The notes under the pieces were generated by a model. It saw nothing but the letters and a program-made list of their open reading frames with translations, searched no databases and was not told where the DNA came from. This document shows, piece after piece, positions 53,326 to 63,889 of a stretch of 64,000 nt of DNA; positions within the stretch are counted from its first letter, which is position 1; every line of letters begins with the position of its first letter. Source of the stretch: Candidatus Absconditabacteria bacterium (GTDB lineage: Bacteria; Patescibacteriota; Gracilibacteria; Absconditabacterales; Absconditicoccaceae); assembly GCA_028693445.1 (NCBI GenBank), contig JAQUVI010000003.1:101212-165211 (forward strand). The letters run 5' to 3'. Made by a program: the position numbers and the translations under genes.

Positions 53326-53943
53326 ATGAAACAAGAAGAACTTATCAAAAAATATGAAGACATCATCAAAGAAGAAATTAATATCAAAGAAATCACAGCT
53401 TTGGACAGCAGTATCAAAGTTAAAAAAATATTTAAACCTATAGGAAGTCAACTTTCTGCAAAATTTGCAAAAGATACCGGAAAAATTATTCAATTCGGGA
53501 AGATGGGAAATCTCAAACAAGGAGAAAACAATCAGATTGTGGTTTTTGATGATAATTGAAACGAACGAACTCTTGAAAATTCGGATTATGAAATTGCTTA
53601 CGAAGGATTAGAATGAGACAATATCGCGATCGATAATGAAATTATTGCAAAACTTGATCTAGAAATCACACCAGAATTAGCCAAAGAATGAGTTGCCCGT
53701 GAAATATCGAGATTTCTGAATCAAATGAGAAAAGACGCAAAATATAATGTAGATGATAAAGTACATCTAGCTTATCAAACAGACAGCGAATATCTTATGG
53801 AAGTAATGGCAAAATTTGGTGATTTTTTACAAGATGAAGCTCTTATCAAAGAAATTTCACACAACACCAGAACGCCTTCTGGGGATATATTAGCAGAATT
53901 TACGTCTGACGAACAAATGATGATGATCGCTTTGAAAAGATAG
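53326..53943 (+). CDS. Free-standing IleRS C-terminal domain (DUF5915-like)
   Basis: A 205-residue protein that matches the extreme C-terminal region of isoleucyl-tRNA synthetase: IIKEEINIKEI near the start, LDLEITPELAKEGVAREISRFLNQMRKDA in the middle (key residues L, P, E, L, A, E, G, A, R, E) and the DKVHLAY ending. The catalytic core and zinc domain are absent and nothing upstream encodes them. It may assist a separate IleRS as a split subunit, or be a remnant with its own start. The frame is intact with two TGA glycines, so it looks functional. Confidence 0.8.
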
Positions 53944-54055
53944 TGTAAAATTGAACAACAAAAATAATAAACAAAAGAAGGAAATCATCACTAAATCAAC
54001 ATTATCTGTAGCCAAAAAGCAGCCATACAATTATAACAAGACTATAATTCTAAAT

Positions 54056-54110
54056 ATGATACTGCCTTGATGATGGATGAATTTTGTTTATTTTTTGTTG
54101 TGAAATAATG
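54056..54110. repeat. Copy 2 of the dispersed ~55-bp repeat
   Basis: atgatactgccttgatgatg and what follows match 3-60 with a few substitutions. Here it could be read in frame into recX (ATG at 54056 is 63 bases upstream of the recX ATG, with only TGA codons between), but the first copy carries a TAG, so coding use is unlikely. Confidence 0.6.
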
Positions 54111-54118
54111 ATTACTTT

Positions 54119-54577
54119 ATGAAATTAAACTTAATTATGGCTCAAAAAACCTGTCTAGATTATGCTCTTCACTACATCTCTCGCTACCCAAAAACAGAAA
54201 GAGAACTCAAAATCCAACTCATGCAAAAAGGATATTTTTCTGATGATATCCAAAAAGCTATAGATTTCCTCAAAGAAAAAAATTTTTTAAATGATAGAAT
54301 GTTTATAGAAAGTTATGTCAGAAGCGAACTAGTAAATAAAGGCAAACCAGCCATTGCTATCATAAATAAACTTCAAGAAAAATGAGCAGATAAACACCTA
54401 ATTATGGAAGTTATCAGAGAATACGAAGAAGATATAAATATTGGTATCAAAGAAAGAATCAAAAAAGAAATTGCATCTTACAAGAAAAGAGGTGAAGAAT
54501 GATTCGATATTATCCAAAAATTAATGAGAAAAGGATATAGATTGGGCGATATCAAAGATGTTATCAAATGAGAGTAA
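54119..54577 (+). CDS. recX: RecX-family regulator
   Basis: RecX binds and modulates RecA filaments. The 152-residue protein has the three-helix RecX repeats: ALHYISRYPKTERELKIQLMQKGY, FLNDRMFIESYVRSELVNKGKP (key residues F, D, Y, S, G, K, P), and the C-terminal KLMRKGYRLGDIKDVI. One TGA near 54385 is Gly. No recA lies in the window. An alternative in-frame ATG at 54056 is considered less likely because it lies in a repeat. Confidence 0.88.
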
Positions 54578-54635
54578 AAAAGATTAATCTTATTTTTCCT
54601 TCAAAAAACGATAAAAACCAAAAAACAGGATTTAA

Positions 54636-55850
54636 TTATAACATCACTTCCACTAAATCACCCTTCTTATATTCTCCATCCAATTCAACTTGAATATAAT
54701 TTTCTGTCCAAGCATGAATTTTTCCACGTTGTTTTCATTCAACAAGAACGATATGTTTTTTTCATTTATTTTTGAGTAAAAATTCATTTCTTACGTGATC
54801 ACCAACCAACATTAATTCCGCATTTCTTTTTTTTCTATCAGAAAAAGGAATTTGTTCAGGCAGCTTAGCAGCTGGTACAGACTCTCACTTTTCATGAGCA
54901 GAAAACGGAAACGCATGTAACTTAGTTATCACATATTTTCTCACCCCCTCCACCGTTTTCTCAAACTCTTCTGCCGTCTCTCCCGGAAATCCCGTAATAA
55001 TATCAGCTCCTATACTAATTAATTCTTTATCTGGTCTTTCAAGATTTCTGATACGCGTCAACACACTATCAAGCAACGCCGCATCATAATTTCTATTCAT
55101 CAATTTCAAAACCTTATCAGAAAAACTCTGTATCGAAAAATGGAAATGCGGTAAAAATCTCTGATTTTTCATCAACTCAAAAAACTTTTCATCCAAAAAT
55201 TCTGGTCCAAGACTAGAAATCCTAATTCTAGGTACTGATGTATATTTGATAATTGATTCCAATAAATCAGAAAATTTACTTTGCTCTGGTTTTCTCGTAG
55301 ATTCAGATCACCATGCTGCTAAATTAATTCCCGTCAACACAATTTCCTTCCCTCCACCAGCCACAAATTCATTGATTTCCATGATAATATCTTCCAAAGT
55401 TCTACTTCTGTTTTTCCCTCTTTTGAGAATCGTAAGACAAAATGTACAATGTGTATCACAACCATTTTGAATCATCACAAATTTTTTGGTATACAGATTT
55501 GTTTTTTTAAATTCATGGGTAGCAACTTCACGAGTATCGATTCTTCCTGGTTCTTCTCCCAACAATTCAATTTCATTTTTAAATTCTGATAACTCTGGAT
55601 AGATACTATAAAATTGTTCGTCACTCATCTTCTCTCATTTTTCAAACACTCCACATCACGTAATATATACTTTCTGATTTTTTTCCAATGCTTGCCTAAC
55701 CTCTTTTAATCGTTTATTTTTTGCTCTATCGGTTACAACACACGTTGCAATAATCAAATCTTTGGAAACATCTTGGTTGTTTTGCTCAAAATACGCCAAC
55801 CATTTATTGAGATAATATTTATTTACCTTACATCAGAAAACTTTGTACAT
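54636..55850 (-). CDS. MtaB/MiaB-family tRNA methylthiotransferase
   Basis: A radical SAM enzyme that adds a methylthio group to tRNA position A37 derivatives. The 404-residue protein has the N-terminal UPF0004-like domain (VFGCKVN, IATCVVTDRA), the radical SAM cluster motif GCDTHCTFC, EIVLTGINLAAWG, the IGADIITGFPGET segment and a C-terminal TRAM-like domain (GKKHIVLVEG). The order fits the MtaB (t6A methylthiotransferase) branch better than MiaB because of the LTGINLAAWG motif. Several Gly are TGA. It complements miaA in A37 modification. Confidence 0.88.
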
Positions 55851-55922
55851 CTAATTTTATCGAAAAAATAAACAGATATCTTTTATAGAAAGAAGTTTTT
55901 AATACAAGAAATTTTAAACAAC

Positions 55923-56019
55923 AAAAAAAGCACCAGGAACAAAAGCAAAGGTGCGGTGTATACAAGGCCTATCAACGACAAAACATCCAACAAACTTGGC
56001 CCACCTTTTTCCCTGGTGC
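55923..56019 (-). ncRNA. Candidate small RNA or complex terminator
   Basis: On the minus strand GCACCAGG...CCTGGTGC closes a ~90-base hairpin, with an inner AAAGGTG / CACCTTT pairing and a GGGCC/GGCC core, followed by seven T. A possible promoter (TTGATT, 16 bases, TAAAAT) lies about 40 bases upstream. It does not show the SRP GGAAG motif. It could instead be an elaborate terminator for a transcript entering from the right. The rest of 55851-56147 shows no gene. Confidence 0.5.
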
Positions 56020-56147
56020 AATCTAAACGTAAAACGTTATTTTAAACATATATTTTCAACAATCAAAAGCAATAAAATTATTTACTCTTGAACTTAGATA
56101 TTTTTTTATAAAAATAAAACTATATTTATCTATTAACCAACAACAAT

Positions 56148-56591
56148 ATGAACATAAATATCGTAGAAAAAAGCAATTCCAGAGAAACAAAATTTACAGA
56201 AATTTTAAAACAAAAAAAACAAACAATCCTTTATTTTTACCCAAAAGACAATACTTCTGGTTGCTCATTAGAAGCAAGAGATTTTTCTACTCACCTCAAA
56301 ACATTTTTGGATAATGAAATTCAAGTCATTTGAATAAGCAAAGATTCACAAGAAAGTCACTGTAAATTTATAGAAAAGCATTGACTAACAATTCCTCTAA
56401 TCTCAGATCCAGAACTAATTCTTCACAAAAAATTCTGAGCCCGAGGAGAAAAAAGGAATTACTGAAAAACTTACGAATGAACAATCAGATCAACTTTTCT
56501 CCTCGACCAATCAGGCAATATAATCAAAGAACGACGCAACGTCAAAGCCACTGGACATGTAGAAAAAATAATTAAAGAAACTATAAAATAA
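56148..56591 (+). CDS. bcp: Peroxiredoxin, BCP/PrxQ type
   Basis: Reduces peroxides with a thiol. The 147-residue protein has YPKDNTSGCSLEARDF with the peroxidatic Cys and a second Cys after about 5 residues is absent in the classical place, then KFGAWGEKRNYGKTYEGTIRSTFLLD and NIIKEWRNVKATGH. Two CGA codons (56442, 56532) are Trp exactly where BCP has Trp. Several Gly are TGA. It is the only oxidative-stress gene in the window. Confidence 0.94.
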
Positions 56592-56632
56592 AAACCATAG
56601 CAAATTAACCACAAAATCCTATACTAACAACT

Positions 56633-57883
56633 ATGAAACTCCTCAAACAAATCAACAAAGCACTCGCTTATGTTGTTATCATATTCATAAAAATTTATCA
56701 ATTCACACTATCGCCAGATAAGAGTATATTTTTCTTATATCTTAGATGACGCGTATGCGCGCATCATCCTCATTGCAGTCAATACAGCATCAACGTCCTC
56801 AAAAGATATGGATTTTGGCCAGGAATTTTTTATGCTTTTGATAGAGTTTTACATTGCACACCAAGTATGACAATCAACTACGATCCCGATCACTACAAAA
56901 TAGTTTTCTTCTCATCAGCTCCTATTGGCGTGCCTTTTTTGCAAGAACTAGCAAAAGACAAAAGATTTGAAGTTGTTGGTGTAGTTACCCAATGCGACAA
57001 ACCACAATGAAGAGGAATGGAAATGTGTGAAAACATCATCAAAACCGAATGTAAAAGAGTCATTGCGAGCGATAGCGTGGCAATCCATAACAATCAAAAT
57101 ATAGATGCTTTCATCAAAACACCAACCAAACTCAATCCAGAAAAATCAGAAGAATGAAAAGAATTTGCCAAACGACTCAAAGAAAAAGAACCAGACTTCC
57201 TAGTTGTGATAGCCTACGGAAAGATAATCCCAGAGAATATTCTTGATATAGCTAAGATAGCTCCAATCAATGTTCATGGTTCAATACTACCAAAATATCG
57301 CTGAGCCTCTCCTATTCAATCAGTTTTCCTCAATGGAGAAAAATCTTCAGGCATCACAATCATGAAAATGGATAAATGAATGGATACTTGAGATATGATT
57401 GACATAAAACAAACCAAACTTCATTTTGACCGAACCTGCAAAGATCTTATCGAACGAATGAAGATAGAATGACCAGCTTTCCTAAACGATACTGTTCGAA
57501 AATTTGGAAAAAAAGTTCTATGACACAAAAAACAAGACGATGATAAAGCTACTTATTGTTCCAAAATAGAAAAAGAAATCTGATTAATCGATCCTTACAA
57601 AGACTCATTGGAAGAAATTTACAACAAATATCGCGCCTTCTTCCTCCGACCAAAGATCTATTTTATTCATCAAGGGAAAAGAATTATCATTGAGGAATTA
57701 ATATTAGACGAAAATATATATAATCAACAAAAAGACAATCCATTACTTAACTGATCAGTTATTGCGAGTGTCAACGAAGCAATCCAAAACGAATTAAACA
57801 CCAGCATCAAAGATATAAAAGTTAAGCCAGAGGGGAAAAAACCAATGGACCGAGACTCCTTCAAAAATGGATATTTAAAATAG
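56633..57883 (+). CDS. YidD-Fmt fusion
   Basis: A 416-residue open frame joining two proteins. Residues about 1-85 are YidD, which assists YidC-mediated membrane insertion: FTLSP-like start, HPHCSQYSINVLKRYGFWPG and RVLHCTPS. From about residue 85 the frame continues without a stop into methionyl-tRNA formyltransferase: KIVFFSSAPIGVPFL, KYRGASPIQS with the catalytic region, GMDTGDM and a C-terminal WPKIYF domain (CGA as Trp), ending NGYL. Two dispersed repeats are inserted in frame (57059, 57758). An internal ATG at 56867 could start Fmt alone. If translated as one protein, formylation would be tied to the membrane-insertion factor. Confidence 0.85.
57059..57086 (+). repeat. In-frame GTCATTGCGA element in fmt
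   Basis: gtcattgcgagcgatagcgt then ggcaatcc, read VIASDSVAIHNNQ in frame. Confidence 0.9.
57758..57785 (+). repeat. In-frame GTTATTGCGA element near the fmt C terminus
   Basis: gttattgcgagtgtcaacga then agcaatcc, read VIASVNEAIQN in frame. Confidence 0.85.
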
Positions 57884-57885
57884 CT

Positions 57886-57937
57886 ATTAGAACTTAGTAC
57901 TTAGAGCTTAGTACTTAGAACTTAGTTCTTAAACTTG
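57886..57937. repeat. TTAGAAC/TTAGTAC heptamer array
   Basis: About seven heptamers directly after the fmt stop, the same family as 1561, 17166 and 30808. The rest of 57938-58041 shows no gene. Confidence 0.85.
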
Positions 57938-58041
57938 ATAATAATGTAATAGTGAACGATTATATATTGTTTATTGTTGGAACTTTACGAATTTTAAGAA
58001 CATTATAACCAAATAAATACCAAAAAACAATTTTGTCAAAT

Positions 58042-58069
58042 AAAAGGCGATTTTATAGTCGCTTTTTTT
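58042..58069 (+). terminator. Rho-independent terminator
   Basis: AAAGGCGA / TCGCTTT stem (one bulge) with an A/T loop and seven T, before the membrane protein pair. Confidence 0.65.
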
Positions 58070-58134
58070 GCTTTTTTAAACAATCTTGAGTATAATATAA
58101 ATGATAGTATTTTAAACAAAATAACTACCAATAT

Positions 58135-59703
58135 ATGGACGAAAACAAGGAAAAAACACAGCAAACAACAGAAGAACAAAAACCCGCTCAAGCCGAATCA
58201 AATACAATCGACTTTAGTAAATTTTCTCTTTGATCAGAACCTTCTCAACCAGTAGCTGAATGAGGTCTTTTTCGTCAACCAGATTCTTGAGAACAAAATA
58301 CAAATCCAACTTGAGAACCTAACACAAATACAGAGTGAAATCAAAACACAAACCCAACATGAGAATCTAATATAAACACTGAATGAAATCAAAATCAATC
58401 ACAAGAACAAGCAGAAACAAAAAATCTAATTGCAGAATTAAATAGTATGCAACAAGATACTACTCCCGATGTTCATGTAGAAGATATTAGGATACAAGAA
58501 AGTACACAAGAAAGCAAAGAGGCACCAACCTTATGAGAAAGTTGAATCGGAAAAGATGCTATTACACAAAGAACAAACAAAAAAATAGAACAAATTATGT
58601 TGGCTTATATAGCAATTTTAATATCTTTCTTAGCTATTTTTCTAATTAGCATATATAATAAATATATTTCTTTATCAGTAAATCCAACCGAAAACACAAA
58701 TCAAACATTTGTAGAAAGAGTTAAAACAATTACAAAAACAATTAGCGAACATACAAATGTAAATGAATATGCATTACGAGCAGATAAAACTGATATTATG
58801 ACAAATCCTGATGCAAAAAACACAACTAAAAATATAATTCAAAGCAGAAAACTTAATTATTTACACAAAAAAGATATTTTAGAAAAAAACACGAAAAGTC
58901 TAACTGAAACAACACTGCAAAATGCCCAAAAACTAGATAGTATCAAAAAGGAAATCATAAAATACGGTTTTATCCCACAACAACTATATGATATAATAGA
59001 AACAAAACAATGAACGAATGGAATCAAGAAAAGAATTTCTCTAATAGAAAATATAAAATTTATAACAGCATTCAAAGCTTTTTCATATATGGAAAGTTTT
59101 ATAAAGTGATTTGCAAATAGCTCAAACAAAGACCCCATCTTGATAGAATGACAGTTAAAAAAGATGATGGTTGATGCAGAAAAAGATATAGTAGTCTATA
59201 CAAACACTTGTTTTCTAAACCCATACGAAATAACAAACAATTGTTCTACAATAGAAGATTTTGATAATTATTATAAAATAATTGAGACCCAAAGAGAAGT
59301 TGATACTGATTTTATAAAACAATTAGCAAATTACGTAGAAAATAAACTTCAAGAAACAGATGTTCCAACATTTAGTATTAATTTTCTAAAATTTAATCCA
59401 AAAGAAGATAAAGTAGAATTTACCATTGATCTAAATACAAACTCACAAGATGAAATATCTCTAAATAAACAATGAATACTAAATCCTCATGTATTTATAG
59501 TTACAAATTTAATAAATTTATTAAAACAAAGCTTGCTCGTTATTTGAGAATGAATAAAAGCTGACCAAATAAAAACAAGCCCAAAAATAATAAGAGTTGG
59601 TTCTACTGTATTTACCGTAAATAATTCATCAATAAAACTTAGTTTACCAATACAAAAAGGTAGTCAAAGAGAAATTAGTGACTTTTTTAGTAGCAAATAT
59701 TAA
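58135..59703 (+). CDS. Disordered single-pass protein, unknown
   Basis: A 522-residue protein. Residues 1-140 are Gln/Asn/Thr-rich and disordered, with imperfect repeats of QNTNPTGE- and TEGN-type units whose Gly is TGA. A membrane helix follows at about 155-177 (MLAYIAILISFLAIFLISIY). The outer part (about 185-522) is helical then beta-rich. It shares the overall layout of the 654-residue protein at 50422. It is followed after 5 bases by another membrane protein, so the two probably form a complex. No family recognised. Confidence 0.72.
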
Positions 59704-59708
59704 ACATA

Positions 59709-61205
59709 ATGGAAAAAATAAAACAAGAAAAACCTATTATGAAACCCATAATAGACCAAGAACAAATTAAAAAAGCCAAAGAAATGCTTATATCAATACG
59801 AAATATAGCAAAGAAGATTTTTCATAGTAAAAAAAATGACAAGAAAACAATAATTACTATAACTGTTATTATATTTTTAATAGCTTTATATCGTTGATTT
59901 TCACTCTATCAAACTATCACAACATTAAATAGAGATCCATTTTCTTTGGAAAAAATAATTCAATACGACACAACAAATTTAAAAACAAATACACTAACTA
60001 GAAATGATATTGCGTCTTCTACAACAATATATGATCTCATAGAAAACAATGAGAACATAAAAGATGAAACAATAAGATATAATAAATATAAAGAAAACCT
60101 ATTATATCCATACACAAATTTCTTACAGTATTTATTATTACCAAAATTAAACATTCGAAAAGAATATTACACTGACACATTAAGAACAGATATATTGGGA
60201 AGAAGTTTTTTGGAAGAGAATCCATATAATGATATAAATCTACTCCAAAAATGGTCTGATTTTTTTAGTTCAACAGAACAAAATGAAATAAATCAAATCA
60301 AAGACATCAAAATTAGTGATATACAAGAATATGATAATTGAATATTCTGAATCAAAATAACTTTTTCATTTACATCTCCATCAAAAAACGCATTACTATT
60401 TTTAACCGATAAAATCACTACAACATCTGACCAAGAAAACATAAGTTTATTATGAGAATTTTTCTATTATTTACGACAACAAATCAAAACTGATCAAAAA
60501 GATCTTTTGGAAGAACAAACACAAAACTGAATTTTTTCATGAGAAAATGACATCAATAAAACACTTTGATATTCAATAAACAAACGGGTTTTCAATGACG
60601 AAGATTTGGGTCTAATTGACAATACAACAATCAATAGAACTATTTTTAATATGATGTGATGCTCTCCAGAAACAGAAAGCCAATGCTTTTATAGATTTAG
60701 AGAAAAATATAGAAATATAGCATCATTGGCGTATACAGTATGAATGGAAAGTAATGTAAACAAAGCTGAAGATCTCAAAAAATTTCTCAAAAATCTTCCA
60801 CCTATTATAGCTGTTCAAGAATTTGTATACACAAAAATTAATGAAGATTGAATTATCAAACAAAATACCACAAGATATGATGGTAAGGTGGAATTAGAAA
60901 TTTATGGACAAAACATTTCTTCAGAAGAGATAACAGAAATTGCGAAAGATCTTTGAAGAAAATGTCTAACAGAAGATAAAGAACTTTTACCTCAAGAAGT
61001 ATTAAATGTTATTGATGAAACAATCAGAAAAAAATCAAATATCATCGAAGAGAATCAAACAAAAGCAAATACCATCCGAGATCTAAAAACAATTATAGAA
61101 AATATAAACACTAATTTCGAATGATTAGATAATTATAGAAAGACAATCAGACTATTTGAAATGTACAGAATGCTAAACGAAAACGGTCTTTGTAAAACAA
61201 TATAG
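59709..61205 (+). CDS. Membrane-anchored protein, unknown, partner of the previous gene
   Basis: A 498-residue protein with a basic N terminus, a membrane helix at about 47-66 (TIITITVIIFLIALYRGF) and a large extracytoplasmic region. It has a coiled coil near 120-180 and beta-rich domains towards the C terminus, with Cys pairs near 315-325. TGA glycines occur throughout. It starts 5 bases after the previous stop. The pair resembles the paired bitopic proteins of secretion or pilus assembly only in layout; no motif supports that. Confidence 0.7.
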
Positions 61206-61270
61206 ACTATTAGTAACGCTTCGCTTTAGATTTTAAACAATAAAACCATAACTCTCCAAATTCTAACGTT

Positions 61271-62023
61271 CTAAAACCTAACATTGGTCCAAACCTTATC
61301 TACATCTTCATCATTTTCCAAAGCCTCAACCAATATATTTAACTGATTCAAATCTTCTCCAGACAATATCATTTCGTTTTGAGGAATAAATTGAAGATCT
61401 GATTCAATTATATGATAACCCAAAGAATCCATAGCTTTGGAAACTTCTGCAAAATTATTTTTTTCAGTAAATACAACAGCAACTCAATTCTCAATAGAAA
61501 TATCATCAACAGAAAGTTCCATAATTTCCATTTCTGCTTCATCTTTATCAAGAGGAATTGTCGTTTCTACTTCATTTCATTTCACAATTTCTTTTTTGAT
61601 TTTTCCATCAGTCACAATAACTCATTTTTCATCAAACTGCCAAGAAACAGATCATTGTTGTCACAAAGAACCTCAAAATTTATTGAGTGTGGTTTTTACA
61701 TTTGTAGCGGTTCTATTTGTATTTCAAGTTAATGTCCTGATAATCAAAGCACTTCATGCAGGCCCATATCATTCATAATACATTTCTACCAATTCTTCTC
61801 ATTCAAGCTGTCCAGATCATTTCAAAATAGCTCTATCCACAATATCTCTAGGTACACTATGATATCTAGCTTTTTGCAAAACCAAATCCAAACTAGGATT
61901 CATTTTTGGATCTGCTCATTTTTTGGCAGCTATTTGAATAAGTTTTGACATCATCGAATATGTTTTTGACTTACCAACATCTCACGCAGCTTTTCTAGCT
62001 GCTATACTATGCCATCTTCCCAT
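61271..62023 (-). CDS. yebC: YebC/PmpR-family protein
   Basis: YebC/TACO1 family proteins act on translation of polyproline tracts or as DNA-binding regulators. The 250-residue protein has the N-terminal GRWHSIAARKAAGDVGKSKTYSMMSK region (given here with its key residues H, S, K and G), the domain-2 motif RAILKGSG and GYGPACSALIIRTLTGNTNRTA, and the C-terminal FIPQNEMILSGED. It ends close to the previous membrane protein gene, convergent with it. Gly codons include TGA at conserved positions. Confidence 0.93.
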
Positions 62024-62050
62024 AATACATTATAATAAATAAAACGTAAT

Positions 62051-62086
62051 GTCATTCCGACTTTGTCAATTGGAGTCGGAATCTAA
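62051..62086. repeat. GTCATTCCGAC...GTCGGAATCT element
   Basis: Intergenic copy upstream of yebC. Confidence 0.85.
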
Positions 62087-62119
62087 TCTCTAAATAAAAA
62101 TTATACTCAATATTCCAAA

Positions 62120-62605
62120 CTACTGCTTATCATAACTTTCCACATTTTCATCAAAATAATTTAATTCAATTCAGACTTCTTTAAACATCGCTTCTGATTC
62201 AGCGCCAGCATGATATTTTTTTTCACAGACAACTCTTTTTATTCATGTACTAATAATCAACATTGCACAAGTTCTGCAAGGAGTCATTTTGCAATACAAA
62301 GTAGCTCAATCCAAAGAAATACCATATCTTGCAGCCTGACAAATTGCATTTTGTTCTGCATGAACAGTCCTCACACAATGATTAGTTACTGATCAATCTT
62401 CGTGTGTAAGTTGTTTAAATTGATGTCAAACTTCATCACAATGAGGCATACCTGGAGGTGAACCAACATATCACGTCACAAGCAAACGGTTGTTTTTTGC
62501 AACAACACATCCACTTCTTCATCTGTCACAAGTAGCTCTCTTGGCAATAGATCTAGACACCTCCATAAAATATTCATCCCAAGTTGGTCTGACATATCAA
62601 GTCAT
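62120..62605 (-). CDS. dCMP deaminase (ComE/ComEB family)
   Basis: Zinc deaminase converting dCMP to dUMP for dTMP synthesis. The 161-residue protein has WDEYFMEVSRSIAKRATC near the start, the zinc motif TVHAEQNAI with catalytic Glu and the Cys pair TPCRTCAMLI, plus GYVGSPPGMPHCDEVGH typical of the dCMP-specific branch. Several Gly are TGA. It lies with yebC and folD in a nucleotide/one-carbon region. Confidence 0.94.
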
Positions 62606-62778
62606 CAGAAAAATATAGAAAATAAAAGATACAATAATTACAGATTTTTCATCTCAATCTAGCAACAATAAACTTGATTGAAATATATCCTTTTAAAACA
62701 CAAAATCAACAAATAATCTTGCACTTTCCCCCTATTTAACTAAACATAATCTACTTTCAAATAATTATAAACAACCTT

Positions 62779-62818
62779 GTCATTCCGACCTTGTAGCGAA
62801 GCTGGAGTCGGAATCTAA
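62779..62818. repeat. GTCATTCCGAC...GTCGGAATCT element
   Basis: Intergenic copy about 25 bases upstream of folD; contains ttgtagcgaagctgg in the loop. The rest of 62606-62778 is A/T-rich with no gene seen. Confidence 0.85.
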
Positions 62819-62843
62819 ACTTTACCCATTACGAACCAAATCC

Positions 62844-63737
62844 ATGATCCTACGAGGGAAAGAACTATCAATCAAAATGAAAGATCAACTCAAAATAAAA
62901 TCCAAATCATTGCCAGAAAATTCTTATATGGCAATCCTCTTTTTTGGAAACGATTTTTCTTCAGCAACATATGTTCGTCACAAACAAAAATATGGAGAAT
63001 CTATATGAATTCCCGTAAAAATTTTTACCGAAGAATGATTTTCTCCCCTAGTTCAAGAAAAAGAAAGCTTCGCAAATCGAGTTTTTGATCTAATAAATCA
63101 ACTAAACCACGATCCTTTTTGTATAGGAATAATTATCCAACTTCCTTTACCCACAGAACTCAAACCACATCAAAACGAACTACTTTCTACAATTTCACCA
63201 GAAAAAGATATCGATGGACTTTGATGAGTAAATACAGGACTTTCTTCAACAGGACTTATTGATTTTATTCCCGCTACGCCAAAAGCGGTTATTACCCTAT
63301 TGGAAGAATACAAGCTCGACAATCTCAAAGGCAAAAAAGTAGCCATTATTGGACAAAGCAATATCGTAGGAAAACCACTTATTATGGAATGCATCAAAAG
63401 ATGAGCAATCGTTTCTTCGTTTAATATCGACTATACTCCAGAGGAAATCAAACAATTTACACAAAAATCTGACTATATTATTTCTTGTACTGGACAAGTT
63501 CATTTGGTTGACAATTCACGAATTCGCCACGATCAAAGCCAAATAATTATAGATGTATGATATGGACACATCGACGGCAAACCCGTAGGCGATGTCAACA
63601 TCGAAAGCATCGCGGACAAAGTTTTCGCCTACACCCCAGTTCCCGGCGGTATCGGTCCGCTCACCGTAGCCTGCCTCTTCGACAATATCTTTACTTTACA
63701 AGGATATAAAAAAGTTTTGGAAAAATATAGAGGATAG
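62844..63737 (+). CDS. folD: Bifunctional methylenetetrahydrofolate dehydrogenase/cyclohydrolase FolD
   Basis: FolD interconverts one-carbon folates; with Fmt upstream it supplies formyl groups for initiator tRNA. The 297-residue protein has Y-x3-K-like [14 protein letters not shown], the QLPLPTEL motif, [37 protein letters not shown] and the signature [18 protein letters not shown] gives Gly at several of these. A CGA at 62853 is read W in the fourth residue. Confidence 0.95.
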
Positions 63738-63889
63738 GAAAAAATTAAATAATTAAAAAATAGAAGTACTAAAATAATATAGAAATATAAAAATTTAAAA
63801 AAATAAACAAAAAGATTAAAATAAAAAAACAACTTAAAAAAGAAAATAAATTTAAAATAACCTAAAATCAAAAAAAATCACAACAAAAC
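63738..63889. other. A-rich intergenic stretch
   Basis: Extremely A-rich on the plus strand with almost no G or C; no terminator hairpin is obvious. Possibly a UP-element or leader for the next gene. Confidence 0.5.
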
